In this document: positions 17,586 to 24,907 of the stretch, piece by piece
Numbering within the stretch: position 1 is the stretch's first letter
Layout: each line of letters begins with the position of its first letter
NCBI GenBank assembly: GCA_003518365.1
Contig: DOYU01000017.1
Coordinates: forward strand, 1-29,864
Reading direction: 5' to 3'
Source: Candidatus Magasanikiibacteriota bacterium
GTDB taxonomy: Bacteria; Patescibacteriota; Patescibacteriia; Magasanikbacterales; UBA922
DNA length: 29,864 nt
Notes under the pieces: generated by a model
What the model saw: the letters and a program-made list of their open reading frames with translations, nothing else
Told to the model about the DNA's origin: nothing
The model's database searches: none
Program-made: the position numbers and the translations under genes

Positions 17586-18788
17586 ATGCTTGGTCTTGGA
17601 AAAAAACATAAAAAACAAGAGAAAAAAGGAGAAGATTTGGGTGTGCCGATGCATACAATTCCAGATATTTTTTATGGTGGCAATGATCCTGTTATTTATC
17701 ATGGAGATGAGACACCCCAAACCGTCCAAAAAAATTTCTCTAGCCCGTCATCAGGCAAGGGGAATACGTCTCCACAGAAGTTGGTTCGTCCATCTCAACG
17801 TGATACCTGGATCCATCGACATAAAAAAATATTGCTATGGGTTGGTGCCGTAGTTTTTCTGCTGTGCGTTACAGGAGGGGCTACCTGGTATTATGTACAG
17901 CAAGCGCGCGGACAACTTGGTTCCACAGATATCCCAACACAACCAGAGACAACCGGAACTGTTGGAGAAGTAGATATGCAGCAGCCTCTCGTGCCATTGG
18001 TCGCCACAACAACTGTTTCCTCGACCACACTCAATGTGGCCACAACAACAAGTATAGAGAACATTGAGTCTGTCGACCCTGTATCTTTTCCAAATATTCT
18101 CCTTATAAACAGTGAAGATGCCGATGCGGATCAACTGACGAATGAGGAAGAACTCATTTTCAAAACAAACCAAGATATTTGGGATACGGACGATGATGGA
18201 TATTACGATGGGCAAGAAATAACAAACTTGTATAATCCAAGTGGTTTTGCTCCTGTAAAATTGATTGATTCTGGGCTTGTGACAGAATATGTAAGTCCTA
18301 AGTGGCAATACCGAGTATATTACCCAGCAACGTGGCAGATAGGTACTGTTGATACTGATGGGAGACAAGTCCTTGCGAGTACGCTCAGCGGTGATTTTGT
18401 TGAGATTCGGGTATTTGATCGCCTTGCATCACAATCATTCCAAGATTGGTTTGCCCTCAATATTGAAAAAGAAACATTCCAAGATATTCAAAGTATCATC
18501 ACGAGATTTAAAGAACAATCGTATCTTCGACGAGATGGATTAGTTGCCTATTTTGTTGGTACACAAACTGTGACGGTGTTGATTTACCATCCAGGCATTA
18601 CTGGTGCTGTGCCATATCGACACGTCATGAGGATGATGATAGAAAGTTTCAGACCATCGACAAGCACGGCAATACTTCCTACACAGCAGCCTCTGCCCAC
18701 GCCACCTGGTACAGAAAATAGTACACCTGAAGCAGCCACGACATCGATATCAGGAAATGAAAATAGGATAACTCCTCCACAGCAATAA
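17586..18788 (+). CDS. Single-pass membrane protein with TSP3-like repeat and a C-terminal beta domain (400 aa)
   Basis: A lysine-rich start (GKKHKKQEKKGE) and an ~80-residue cytoplasmic tail containing MHTIPDIFYGG precede one membrane helix (~81-104, ILLWVGAVVFLLCV). Outside are a Thr/Val-rich linker, a degenerate TSP3 pair (~175-223: DADADQLTNEEE, DTDDDGYYDGQE, then LYNPSG), and a globular region (~230-355) starting WQYRVYYPATWQIG. That region's 'Y-x-V-x-YP-x-x-W' opening is reminiscent of PsbP/DcrB-like folds, but this is only a resemblance. The end is a Pro/Thr-rich, low-complexity tail. It is the third membrane-TSP3 protein in a row, 48 nt after the previous gene and 13 nt before ybeY. 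No clear promoter or Shine-Dalgarno site was found at this start. Confidence 0.75.
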   Translation: MLGLGKKHKKQEKKGEDLGVPMHTIPDIFYGGNDPVIYHGDETPQTVQKNFSSPSSGKGNTSPQKLVRPSQRDTWIHRHKKILLWVGAVVFLLCVTGGATWYYVQQARGQLGSTDIPTQPETTGTVGEVDMQQPLVPLVATTTVSSTTLNVATTTSIENIESVDPVSFPNILLINSEDADADQLTNEEELIFKTNQDIWDTDDDGYYDGQEITNLYNPSGFAPVKLIDSGLVTEYVSPKWQYRVYYPATWQIGTVDTDGRQVLASTLSGDFVEIRVFDRLASQSFQDWFALNIEKETFQDIQSIITRFKEQSYLRRDGLVAYFVGTQTVTVLIYHPGITGAVPYRHVMRMMIESFRPSTSTAILPTQQPLPTPPGTENSTPEAATTSISGNENRITPPQQ

Positions 18789-18801
18789 AGCATACGTCAA
18801 T

Positions 18802-19233
18802 ATGTCTTGTAATTTTTATACAACGGTTTCAAAGATAGGTGTCTCCCAAACATATATTCGGAAGACTGTGGATACTACTTTGAACATGATAGACCATGTT
18901 TCAAGAGAAGTAAGTGTTCACTGTGTAGGAGAACAACGAATGCGAACGCTCAATAGAGAATTTCGTGATATAGATCGTCCAACAGATGTGTTGTCATTTC
19001 CAACAGAGGATACTTTTTCCGGAGAGACGCAGACAGATAGCGGTGATATTTTTTTATGTCCAAAGTACATTGCCAAGCAGGCAAAACGATTCGGTACGAC
19101 GTATAAAGAAGAATGTACCCGTATGTTGATTCATGGGGTGCTGCATTTACATGGATATGATCATGTGAAGAAAAAAGATGCAGAAGATATGTTTCGTGTG
19201 CAAGAAAAGATTTTAGATATCATACTTTCATAA
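18802..19233 (+). CDS. ybeY: Endoribonuclease YbeY (16S rRNA maturation)
   Basis: A 143-aa zinc-dependent RNase of the UPF0054/YbeY family, involved in 16S rRNA 3'-end maturation and ribosome quality control. The diagnostic metal-binding motif HGVLHLHGYDH (HGxLHLxGYDH) is intact near residues 110-120. The family's N-terminal 'LN-x-x-[FY]R-x-x-D-x-x-TDVLSFP' is also clear: LNREFRDIDRPTDVLSFP. The length matches typical members. It starts 13 nt after the upstream membrane-protein gene and ends 3 nt before dgkA, so it is co-transcribed with dgkA. The ybeY-dgkA pairing is known in many bacteria. Confidence 0.95.
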   Translation: MSCNFYTTVSKIGVSQTYIRKTVDTTLNMIDHVSREVSVHCVGEQRMRTLNREFRDIDRPTDVLSFPTEDTFSGETQTDSGDIFLCPKYIAKQAKRFGTTYKEECTRMLIHGVLHLHGYDHVKKKDAEDMFRVQEKILDIILS

Positions 19234-19236
19234 TAT

Positions 19237-19605
19237 ATGCATATACGACATTTTTTTTTCAGTCTGGGGTATGCACTCCGAGGTGTATGGTATGTCTACA
19301 GAAATGAGCAAAATTTTCGTTTTCAAATTCTTGCGGCTATTATTGTTGGTATACTCGCATGGTATTTCCCGCTCAACGATGCCGAGCGCATTTTGGTGCT
19401 CTTACTCATCATGCTTATCCTTATTTTGGAGTTGGTAAATAGTGCTATTGAAAAATTTACAGACATTGTAAAACCACGTTTGCACCAGCATGTACAAATT
19501 GTAAAGGATATCATGGCAGGAACTGTCCTTGTCGCATCTGTTGGGTCGATTATTCTCGGACTCATGATATTTGTTCCTCATATCATTGAGCTCTTTGGCT
19601 TGTAA
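19237..19605 (+). CDS. dgkA: DgkA-family lipid kinase (diacylglycerol or undecaprenol kinase)
   Basis: A 122-aa integral membrane kinase with three hydrophobic helices (about residues 30-47, 50-68 and 92-118). The family signature is present: the conserved EQNFRFQ-type entry (NEQNFRFQILAA), the catalytic-site region ELVNSAIEKFTDIV, and VKDIMAGTVLVAS, matching the usual 'AKDxAAGAVLLA'. DgkA enzymes phosphorylate diacylglycerol (E. coli) or undecaprenol (Gram-positive type); the sequence alone does not decide which. In an organism with peptidoglycan, undecaprenol recycling is plausible. The gene is 3 nt downstream of ybeY and 30 nt upstream of ftsA. Confidence 0.9.
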   Translation: MHIRHFFFSLGYALRGVWYVYRNEQNFRFQILAAIIVGILAWYFPLNDAERILVLLLIMLILILELVNSAIEKFTDIVKPRLHQHVQIVKDIMAGTVLVASVGSIILGLMIFVPHIIELFGL

Positions 19606-19614
19606 TGGTACAAT
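19606..19614 (+). promoter_or_regulatory. Extended -10 element before ftsA
   Basis: TGGTACAAT: a TGn extension plus TACAAT (5/6 to TATAAT), directly after the dgkA stop. It would give a transcript start near 19621, about 15 nt before the ftsA ATG. No matching -35 was found. Confidence 0.45.
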
Positions 19615-19635
19615 ATAAACTCATAAGTATAGAGT

Positions 19636-20901
19636 ATGGTCAGAGGATCCTCAAAACAACCACAGGTGATTACTGGTATCGATATTGGTTCGACGGCTAT
19701 TCGTGTTGCCATGGGACAAGTGTATCCTTCCAGTAGTCGAGGAGAGCGCGTCCAAATTATCGGCGCAGTAGAAGTCCCGTCAGAGGGCATTCAAAAAGGA
19801 AATGTGGTAAGCATAGATGAAACCGTGTCATCACTTTCTCATGCACTCGAACAAATTGAACGATTGACAGGAGTGCCTGTTGGTCATGCGTGGATTGGTA
19901 TTTCCAGTGCTGAGTCGCAATCACAACGCAACAAAGGGGTTGTTGCTGTGGCAAAACCAGATGGCGAAATTTCCGATGAAGATGTTGATCGAGTTGTGGA
20001 AGCAGCGCGTACCATCGCGCCACCACTCAATTACGAAATGCTTCATGTCTTACCAAGCAGTTTTTCTGTTGATGGACAGACGGGGATTAAGGACCCTGTA
20101 GGTATGACAGGGATCCGTCTTGAAGTCGATGCACAGATTATTTATACGAGTGCCGCGCATCTCAAGCATATCACCAAAGCTGTGTATCGCACTGGGATTG
20201 ATATCGATGATGTCGTACTTTCTATCCTTGCCAGTGCACAAATAGTTGCTACCGAAAAACAAAAAGAGCTTGGAGTAGTAGTGGTGAATATTGGTGGGCC
20301 TACAACCAGCCTTGCGGTGTTTGAAGGTGGGGAAGTGGTACATACCGCAACGCTGCCACTGGGCTCAGAGCATGTCACGAATGATGTCGCTATCGGTCTA
20401 CGAACGTCCATCGATGTTGCTGATAGAGTCAAACGTGAGTTTGGACATGCACGCGCGGCAGATGTTCCACGGAAAGACAGTATAGATTTGGCTGCTCTTG
20501 GACAAAAAGAATCTGAAATAATAAAATTGCATTATATTGCAGAAATTATTGAGGCACGCATGAGTGAAATTTTTGAAAAAATAGATGCAGAATTGCGGTC
20601 AGTGAATAGAAGTCAACTGCTCCCTGCTGGCATTATTTTTACAGGTGGAGGAGCAAATGTGTCTGGTATTGTTGATTTAGCAAAGGATGAATTGGGGCTC
20701 CCTGCAATGATAGGGTATCCGCTGGATGTGGACAGTATTAGTGACAAAGTAAATAGTCTTGCCTTTAGTCCTGCCATTGGTTTAGTTGAATGGGGCGCAG
20801 CCATGGCGACAAATCATGTCCGGAAAGGTCCATCACGACTTCAGGGAGCTGGAAAAGCCATAGAAAAAATTCAAGGTTTTTGGAAGACACTTATCCCGTA
20901 A
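19636..20901 (+). CDS. ftsA: Cell division protein FtsA
   Basis: A 421-aa actin-like ATPase that tethers FtsZ filaments to the membrane. Visible motifs are phosphate-1 GIDIGSTAIRVAMG (~residues 15-28), the inserted 1C-domain region (~90-170), phosphate-2 VNIGGPTTSLAVF (~217-229) and the adenosine motif FTGGGANVSGI (~335-345). The C-terminus AIEKIQGFWKTLIP looks like the amphipathic membrane-targeting helix. In phosphate-2 the usual Asp of DxGxxTT is Asn218, which may alter hydrolysis while keeping nucleotide binding (inference). No Shine-Dalgarno site is seen. Unlike many genomes, ftsZ does not follow directly: a terminator and a separate promoter lie between them. Confidence 0.95.
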   Translation: MVRGSSKQPQVITGIDIGSTAIRVAMGQVYPSSSRGERVQIIGAVEVPSEGIQKGNVVSIDETVSSLSHALEQIERLTGVPVGHAWIGISSAESQSQRNKGVVAVAKPDGEISDEDVDRVVEAARTIAPPLNYEMLHVLPSSFSVDGQTGIKDPVGMTGIRLEVDAQIIYTSAAHLKHITKAVYRTGIDIDDVVLSILASAQIVATEKQKELGVVVVNIGGPTTSLAVFEGGEVVHTATLPLGSEHVTNDVAIGLRTSIDVADRVKREFGHARAADVPRKDSIDLAALGQKESEIIKLHYIAEIIEARMSEIFEKIDAELRSVNRSQLLPAGIIFTGGGANVSGIVDLAKDELGLPAMIGYPLDVDSISDKVNSLAFSPAIGLVEWGAAMATNHVRKGPSRLQGAGKAIEKIQGFWKTLIP

Positions 20902-20906
20902 GCAGG

Positions 20907-21024
20907 GTAGGCAGAATAAGCTTATGTTCAAAAGACGTTTCATACCATGAAACGTCTTTTGTTATATCATCCATTGCTCATTTGCTTGCTCTGCCTACTA
21001 TGCTTACAAGCATACTCTGCCTAC
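20907..21024. repeat. Three copies of a 15-bp element between ftsA and ftsZ
   Basis: GTAGGCAGARYAWGC occurs at 20907-20921 on the + strand and at 20984-20998 and 21010-21024 on the - strand. The two minus-strand copies have starts 26 bp apart and flank a perfect inverted repeat TATGCTT-AC-AAGCATA (20999-21014, overlapping the second copy). The last copy ends 4 bp before the -35 box of the ftsZ promoter. The copy at 20907 and the minus-strand pair bracket the ftsA terminator. It could be an operator for a repressor or activator of ftsZ, or part of a dispersed intergenic repeat. Confidence 0.65.
20929..20961 (+). terminator. Intrinsic terminator of ftsA
   Basis: A perfect 15-bp stem CAAAAGACGTTTCAT (20929-20943) with ATGAAACGTCTTTTG (20947-20961) and a 3-nt loop, with a short T-run inside the 3' arm. 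It lies 27 nt after the ftsA stop and should largely uncouple ftsZ from ftsA transcription. Confidence 0.85.
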
Positions 21025-21028
21025 ATCC

Positions 21029-21057
21029 TTGACACGGTTTTCCATGCAGTATAGACT
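21029..21057 (+). promoter_or_regulatory. Sigma-70-type promoter of ftsZ
   Basis: A perfect TTGACA (21029-21034) and TAGACT (21052-21057, 4/6) are separated by 17 bp. The predicted start near 21064 leaves a leader of about 46 nt. Near the leader's 5' end is AAGGAG (21066-21071), too far from the ftsZ ATG to serve it; closer to the ATG only AAAGAG is present. Confidence 0.68.
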
Positions 21058-21110
21058 ATGGATATAAGGAGATTTTGCGGTCAACTGAGTAAAAAAATTG
21101 TTCAAAGAGT

Positions 21111-22385
21111 ATGCCACAAGTAAAACCAGAAGTCGAAACATTTGCAAAAATTAAAGTCATCGGTGTCGGTGGATCCGGTGGGTCTGCTATTGATCGTATG
21201 GTAAAGGCAGGTATCCGTGGCGTTGACTTTATGGTGATGAATACGGATGTGCAGGCACTTCATCATAACAGTGCGCCACACAAACTCCACATTGGGAAAA
21301 CCGTCACTCGTGGGCTCGGTGCAGGCATGAACCCAGAAGTTGGGCAACGCAGTGCAGAAGAATCACAAAACGAAATTCGTGAAGCACTCAAAGAAACAGA
21401 CATGGTGTTTGTCACCTGTGGTCTTGGTGGCGGTACTGGCTCTGGCGCAAGTCCTGTGATTGCAGAAATCGCTCGTGAGATGGGAGCACTGACTGTTGGT
21501 GTTGTGACAAAGCCATTTTCATTTGAAGGACCGCAGCGCAAGGCTATTGCCGAAAAAGCATATCGAGAATTGTCTCGCCATGTTGATACGATTATTACGA
21601 TTCCAAATGACCGAGTGCTCCAGATTATCGATAAAAAAACATCACTCCTTGATGCCTTTAAAATTGTTGACGATGTACTCAGACAAGGTGTGCAGGGTAT
21701 TTCAGAATTGATCACAGTCCCAGGACTTATCAACGTCGACTTTGCCGATGTCAAATCCATCATGAAAGATCGAGGTTCTGCACTCATGGGTATTGGCGTT
21801 GGGTCTGGGGATACGCGCGCGGTAGAAGCTGCGCAAGCCGCTATTTCCAGTCCGCTCCTTGAAGTATCGATTGATGGCGCGCGTGGGATTCTGTTTACCA
21901 TTACCGGGGGTACGTCACTTGGAATGCAAGAAGTCGCAGAAGCGGCAAAGATCATTACTAGTTCTGCTGACGATGATGTACGTGTTATCTTTGGTGCAGT
22001 CGTCGACGAGAGCATGGGCGAAGAAGTCCGTGTGACGGTCATTGCAACAGGCTTTGAAGAAGTAGGCAGACCTTCCCGTGGAAAAGAGTTTGAAAGCATT
22101 GATGATGATGTTGAAGAATTGCATGCACCATTTCCTTTGAAAAAACCAATGTATAGCAATAATTTATTTTCAAAGAGACAAACCGTAAGAGAAGAAGAGT
22201 CTGAACACCAAAACGAGTCTATGACTCCAGTACGCAGCACGTTCACCACCAAACCGGTTTCTTCCGTACGTTCAACCCCACCATCTCCACCAAGTACGCG
22301 ACCATCGTCACCTCCCTCACAGGCTGAGGATTCAGAAGAAGATCTCGAGATCCCAGCATTCATCCGAAAAAAAATGGGAATGTAG
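21111..22385 (+). CDS. ftsZ: Cell division GTPase FtsZ
   Basis: A 424-aa tubulin homologue forming the Z-ring. It shows the N-terminal IKVIGVGGSGGSAIDRM, the tubulin signature GLGGGTGSGASP (~103-114; Ser replaces the second Thr of the common GGGTGTG), TIPNDRVLQI, the T7 catalytic loop NVDFADV (N-x-D-x-x-D), and GATFEEVGR-like TGFEEVGRPS. After residue ~320 comes a long disordered Pro/Ser/Thr linker, and the C-terminal peptide DLEIPAFIRKK matches the conserved FtsA-binding tail. The core is intact, so GTPase activity is expected. It has its own promoter and terminator and is therefore monocistronic. A 366-codon minus-strand ORF over it (21263-22363) is a shadow. Confidence 0.97.
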   Translation: MPQVKPEVETFAKIKVIGVGGSGGSAIDRMVKAGIRGVDFMVMNTDVQALHHNSAPHKLHIGKTVTRGLGAGMNPEVGQRSAEESQNEIREALKETDMVFVTCGLGGGTGSGASPVIAEIAREMGALTVGVVTKPFSFEGPQRKAIAEKAYRELSRHVDTIITIPNDRVLQIIDKKTSLLDAFKIVDDVLRQGVQGISELITVPGLINVDFADVKSIMKDRGSALMGIGVGSGDTRAVEAAQAAISSPLLEVSIDGARGILFTITGGTSLGMQEVAEAAKIITSSADDDVRVIFGAVVDESMGEEVRVTVIATGFEEVGRPSRGKEFESIDDDVEELHAPFPLKKPMYSNNLFSKRQTVREEESEHQNESMTPVRSTFTTKPVSSVRSTPPSPPSTRPSSPPSQAEDSEEDLEIPAFIRKKMGM

Positions 22386-22431
22386 GGTTTAGTAATGAGT
22401 AAATTGTAAATAGTTAATGGTAAGTAGTAGC

Positions 22432-22461
22432 AAAACGTCCGCCGATTTGGCGGACGTTTTT
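22432..22461 (+). terminator. Intrinsic terminator of ftsZ
   Basis: A 12-bp GC-rich stem AAAACGTCCGCC (22432-22443) with GGCGGACGTTTT (22449-22460), a 5-nt loop and a T-run. It is the most GC-rich terminator in the window. Confidence 0.92.
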
Positions 22462-22496
22462 ATGTGTGTGTACTAATTACTATGTATTGATGACCA

Positions 22497-22526
22497 TTTA
22501 CTATACACATAAAATCGTGCTACTAT
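22497..22526 (+). promoter_or_regulatory. Extended -10 promoter giving a near-leaderless nrdR
   Basis: TGCTACTAT (22518-22526) is an extended -10, and TTTACT (22497-22502) is a 4/6 -35 at 18 bp. The expected start near 22533 is about 3 nt before the nrdR ATG at 22536. There is no Shine-Dalgarno site. Confidence 0.6.
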
Positions 22527-22535
22527 AGAGCTACT

Positions 22536-23042
22536 ATGTATTGTCCAGTGTGTCGTTCAAAAGAGACAAAAGTCATTGATTCACGTGTTGCTGAGGCAGG
22601 GATGTCGATCCGGAGGAGACGTGAATGTACAAAATGTCATTATCGTTTTTCGACACTTGAAGAAACCGAACTTCTTGATCTTGTTGTTGTCAAACAGCGC
22701 GGTTCGCGAGAATCGTATGAGCGCAGTAAATTGGAGAAAGGACTTGTCCATTCACTGACAAAACGCCCCTATACACAGGAAGCGTTTCGCGCCATGGTCA
22801 ATGAAATTGAACGAGACATTCAAAAAAAAGCGGCAAAGACGTGGTCAGAACATAGTACAAAATATAAAGAAATCACTAGTGAACAAATTGGTGAAATTGT
22901 GATGAAACATTTGAAAAAGTTTGACAAAGTGGCTTATATTCGATTTGCGTCTATTTATAGAGCGTTTGAAGATGTAGAGACGTTTCAACATGAACTCAAG
23001 ACGCTCACGAAAAGAAGAACACAGCAGGACCCACCTGCCTAA
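22536..23042 (+). CDS. nrdR: Transcriptional repressor NrdR
   Basis: A 168-aa ATP/dATP-sensing repressor of ribonucleotide reductase genes. The N-terminal zinc ribbon has Cys3, Cys6, Cys31 and Cys34 with the typical MYCPVC start and the IRRRRECTKC turn. The ATP-cone follows (~49-139: VVKQRGSRESYERSKLEKGL ... VAYIRFASIYRAFED). A ~25-residue polar tail follows the cone. The ATG is the only sensible start because the first Cys pair begins at residue 3. It opens a likely three-gene unit with the small membrane protein and pyk. No ribonucleotide reductase gene is present in this window, so its targets lie elsewhere. Confidence 0.96.
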   Translation: MYCPVCRSKETKVIDSRVAEAGMSIRRRRECTKCHYRFSTLEETELLDLVVVKQRGSRESYERSKLEKGLVHSLTKRPYTQEAFRAMVNEIERDIQKKAAKTWSEHSTKYKEITSEQIGEIVMKHLKKFDKVAYIRFASIYRAFEDVETFQHELKTLTKRRTQQDPPA

Positions 23043-23072
23043 GAGCTTATATACAATCTTTTTTCCTCATGT

Positions 23073-23411
23073 ATGAAAAAAAAACTTCCTGCACCCGTAG
23101 TAGATTCACTAAAAGTTGCGCCAGAGGAGCATGCTGTGCTCACGGACCTCCTGAAAAAGAATATTGCGTGGTCAGAAGCCATTTATAAACAGAATGTATC
23201 CATTCAAAAGCATCTGCGATGGATGACTGCAATGGGATATGTTCGCGTATTGATCCTACTTGTGCCCCTTGTTCTGGGTATTATCTATTTGCCACCGCTC
23301 CTGAGCGCTGCCTGGGATCAGTATCAGGCTGTTATTGGTCTTGGTAATGGTGGCGTTCGTTTTGATGCTGAAACAATACGAAAATTATTAGACCAATTTG
23401 CTGCGCAATAA
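23073..23411 (+). CDS. Small single-pass membrane protein (112 aa), function unknown
   Basis: The N-terminal ~50 residues are charged and helical (APEEHAVLTDLLKKNIAWSEAIYKQN) and include HLRWMTAMGYVRV just before one membrane helix (~58-80: LILLVPLVLGIIYL). A short Gly-rich C-terminal part ends RKLLDQFAAQ. Proteins with an amphipathic helix, an HxRW motif and one membrane span are common in CPR genomes but have no assigned function. It sits 30 nt after nrdR and 14 nt before pyk. A TACAAT at 23052-23057 lies 15 nt upstream of the ATG and could be an extra promoter. No Shine-Dalgarno site is present. Confidence 0.78.
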   Translation: MKKKLPAPVVDSLKVAPEEHAVLTDLLKKNIAWSEAIYKQNVSIQKHLRWMTAMGYVRVLILLVPLVLGIIYLPPLLSAAWDQYQAVIGLGNGGVRFDAETIRKLLDQFAAQ

Positions 23412-23425
23412 TTTCCTATATACCT

Positions 23426-24865
23426 ATGAAAAAACGAACAAAAATTGTCTGTACGCTCGGGCCAGCATCTGAGAAAAAAGAAACCATTCATGCGATGTTG
23501 AAGGAAGGGATGAATGTCGCACGGTTGAATTTTTCTCATGGAACATATGAGAATCACAACACATTGATAGAACATATCAGAACAGAAAGCACCTCCCTAG
23601 GATTGCCGACAGCAATTTTACAGGATTTGCAAGGTCCAAAAATTCGTGTTGGGAATCTACCTGAAGAGGGTATTCCTTTTACTGTCGGCGACATGGTATC
23701 GTTTGATACCACGCTTGAAGGCTATACCGATGGAATCATTCCCGTTGATTATGAAGCGTTTCATACGTTGGTAACAGAAGGAGAGCGGATGCTCCTCGAT
23801 GATGGAAAAATGGAAACCACCATTCGCCATATTACCGGGACTCATATTGATGCAGAAGTTATTGTTGGTGGCACCCTCACATCTCATAAAGGCATCAATG
23901 TGCCTGATTCTGAGCTTCATATCAGTGCTCTCACTGAAAAAGATAAAGCTGACGCACGGTTTGGTGTGGAGCACGATGTTGATATGATCGCTTTATCTTT
24001 TGTAACAAGCGCAAAGGATATTCTTGATTTGCGGTATTTGATAAAAGAATATGAAAAAGAACTAGGGAAGATGGTTGAACAGCCCATTCATATTATTGCA
24101 AAAATAGAGCGGAAAGAGGCCGTGGACAATATTGAAGAGATTCTCGATGTTGCCGATGGTATTATGATTGCTCGAGGTGATCTTGGCATAGAAATGCAAG
24201 CTGCAGAGGTACCTTTGATACAGAAAAAGCTTGTCGACCTTGCTCTCAAAAAAGCAAAACCAGTGATTGTCGCGACGCAGATGCTCGATTCCATGCAACA
24301 TAATCCACGCCCGACACGCGCAGAAGTGTCAGACGTTGCCAATGCTGTCATCGATCACGCCGATGCCGTCATGCTTTCAAATGAAACAGCAACAGGAGAA
24401 TACCCAGTGGAAACGGTAAAAACCATGACCACGATTATCAATGAAACAGAGGATTCTGTATATGATGATTTGATATTGCGTGATGATGTTCGCGGAGAAT
24501 CGGGTGTGGATGAAGTAATGAGCCAGATGGCGCGTCTCTTGGCAGAAGAAGTCGGCGCGTCGACGATTCTCGCAGCATCATTGTCTGGTGATACTGCAAG
24601 GCTCATCAGTCGTCACCGTCCAGAATTGCCCATATTTGTAGCAACCAGCTCTGAGCGTACGAGAAGACAGATGAATATTTCTTGGGGAGTGGTGCCATTT
24701 ATTCTCGATCCGTGTCGTTCTATAGAAGAGTTGGTAGAACGTTCGCTTGTCTCACTCAAGCAGGAAAAACACCTGAAAAAAGGTCAAAAAGTCATCGTTG
24801 TGGCAGGGGAGCCTGTGGGACAAAGTGGCAATATGAATGTGCTTGAAGTCAGGGAAGTCTCTTAG
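23426..24865 (+). CDS. pyk: Pyruvate kinase
   Basis: A 479-aa glycolytic enzyme that transfers phosphate from phosphoenolpyruvate to ADP. It begins with the classic RTKIVCTLGPAS, then NVARLNFSHG, the B-domain region (~70-165) and the active-site segment IIAKIERKEAVDNIEEI (~222-238; the catalytic Lys and metal-binding Glu are present). IARGDLGIEM and VATQMLDSMQHNPRPTRAEVSD follow. The helix motif usually read MLS[AG]ETA is MLSNETATGEYP here, an Asn substitution. The C-domain (~345-479) has SLSGDTARLISRHRPE. There is no extra C-terminal PEP-utilising domain. It starts 14 nt after the small membrane protein and is followed by a terminator. Confidence 0.96.
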   Translation: MKKRTKIVCTLGPASEKKETIHAMLKEGMNVARLNFSHGTYENHNTLIEHIRTESTSLGLPTAILQDLQGPKIRVGNLPEEGIPFTVGDMVSFDTTLEGYTDGIIPVDYEAFHTLVTEGERMLLDDGKMETTIRHITGTHIDAEVIVGGTLTSHKGINVPDSELHISALTEKDKADARFGVEHDVDMIALSFVTSAKDILDLRYLIKEYEKELGKMVEQPIHIIAKIERKEAVDNIEEILDVADGIMIARGDLGIEMQAAEVPLIQKKLVDLALKKAKPVIVATQMLDSMQHNPRPTRAEVSDVANAVIDHADAVMLSNETATGEYPVETVKTMTTIINETEDSVYDDLILRDDVRGESGVDEVMSQMARLLAEEVGASTILAASLSGDTARLISRHRPELPIFVATSSERTRRQMNISWGVVPFILDPCRSIEELVERSLVSLKQEKHLKKGQKVIVVAGEPVGQSGNMNVLEVREVS

Positions 24866-24896
24866 AGAGGCTGTTGATACATTTCTTCCATAAAAG

Positions 24897-24905
24897 TGAT
24901 ATACT
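24897..24905 (+). promoter_or_regulatory. Extended -10 promoter overlapping the pyk terminator region
   Basis: TGATATACT, identical to the element at 16159-16167. A TTGATA lies upstream at 24874-24879, but at 20 bp spacing. The predicted start near 24912 falls inside the 5' arm of the terminator hairpin that begins at 24908. Confidence 0.5.
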
Positions 24906-24907
24906 TA

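Noticed and set aside
21263..22363. 366-codon open frame on the minus strand opposite ftsZ
   Set aside because: It lies fully antisense to a clear ftsZ, is Ser/Thr/Pro-rich low-complexity translation typical of a shadow frame, and has no recognisable motif or start signal.
23411..23425. TATATA just before pyk as a promoter -10
   Set aside because: It ends 3 nt before the ATG, so transcription would start downstream of the start codon; pyk is more likely expressed from the nrdR unit.
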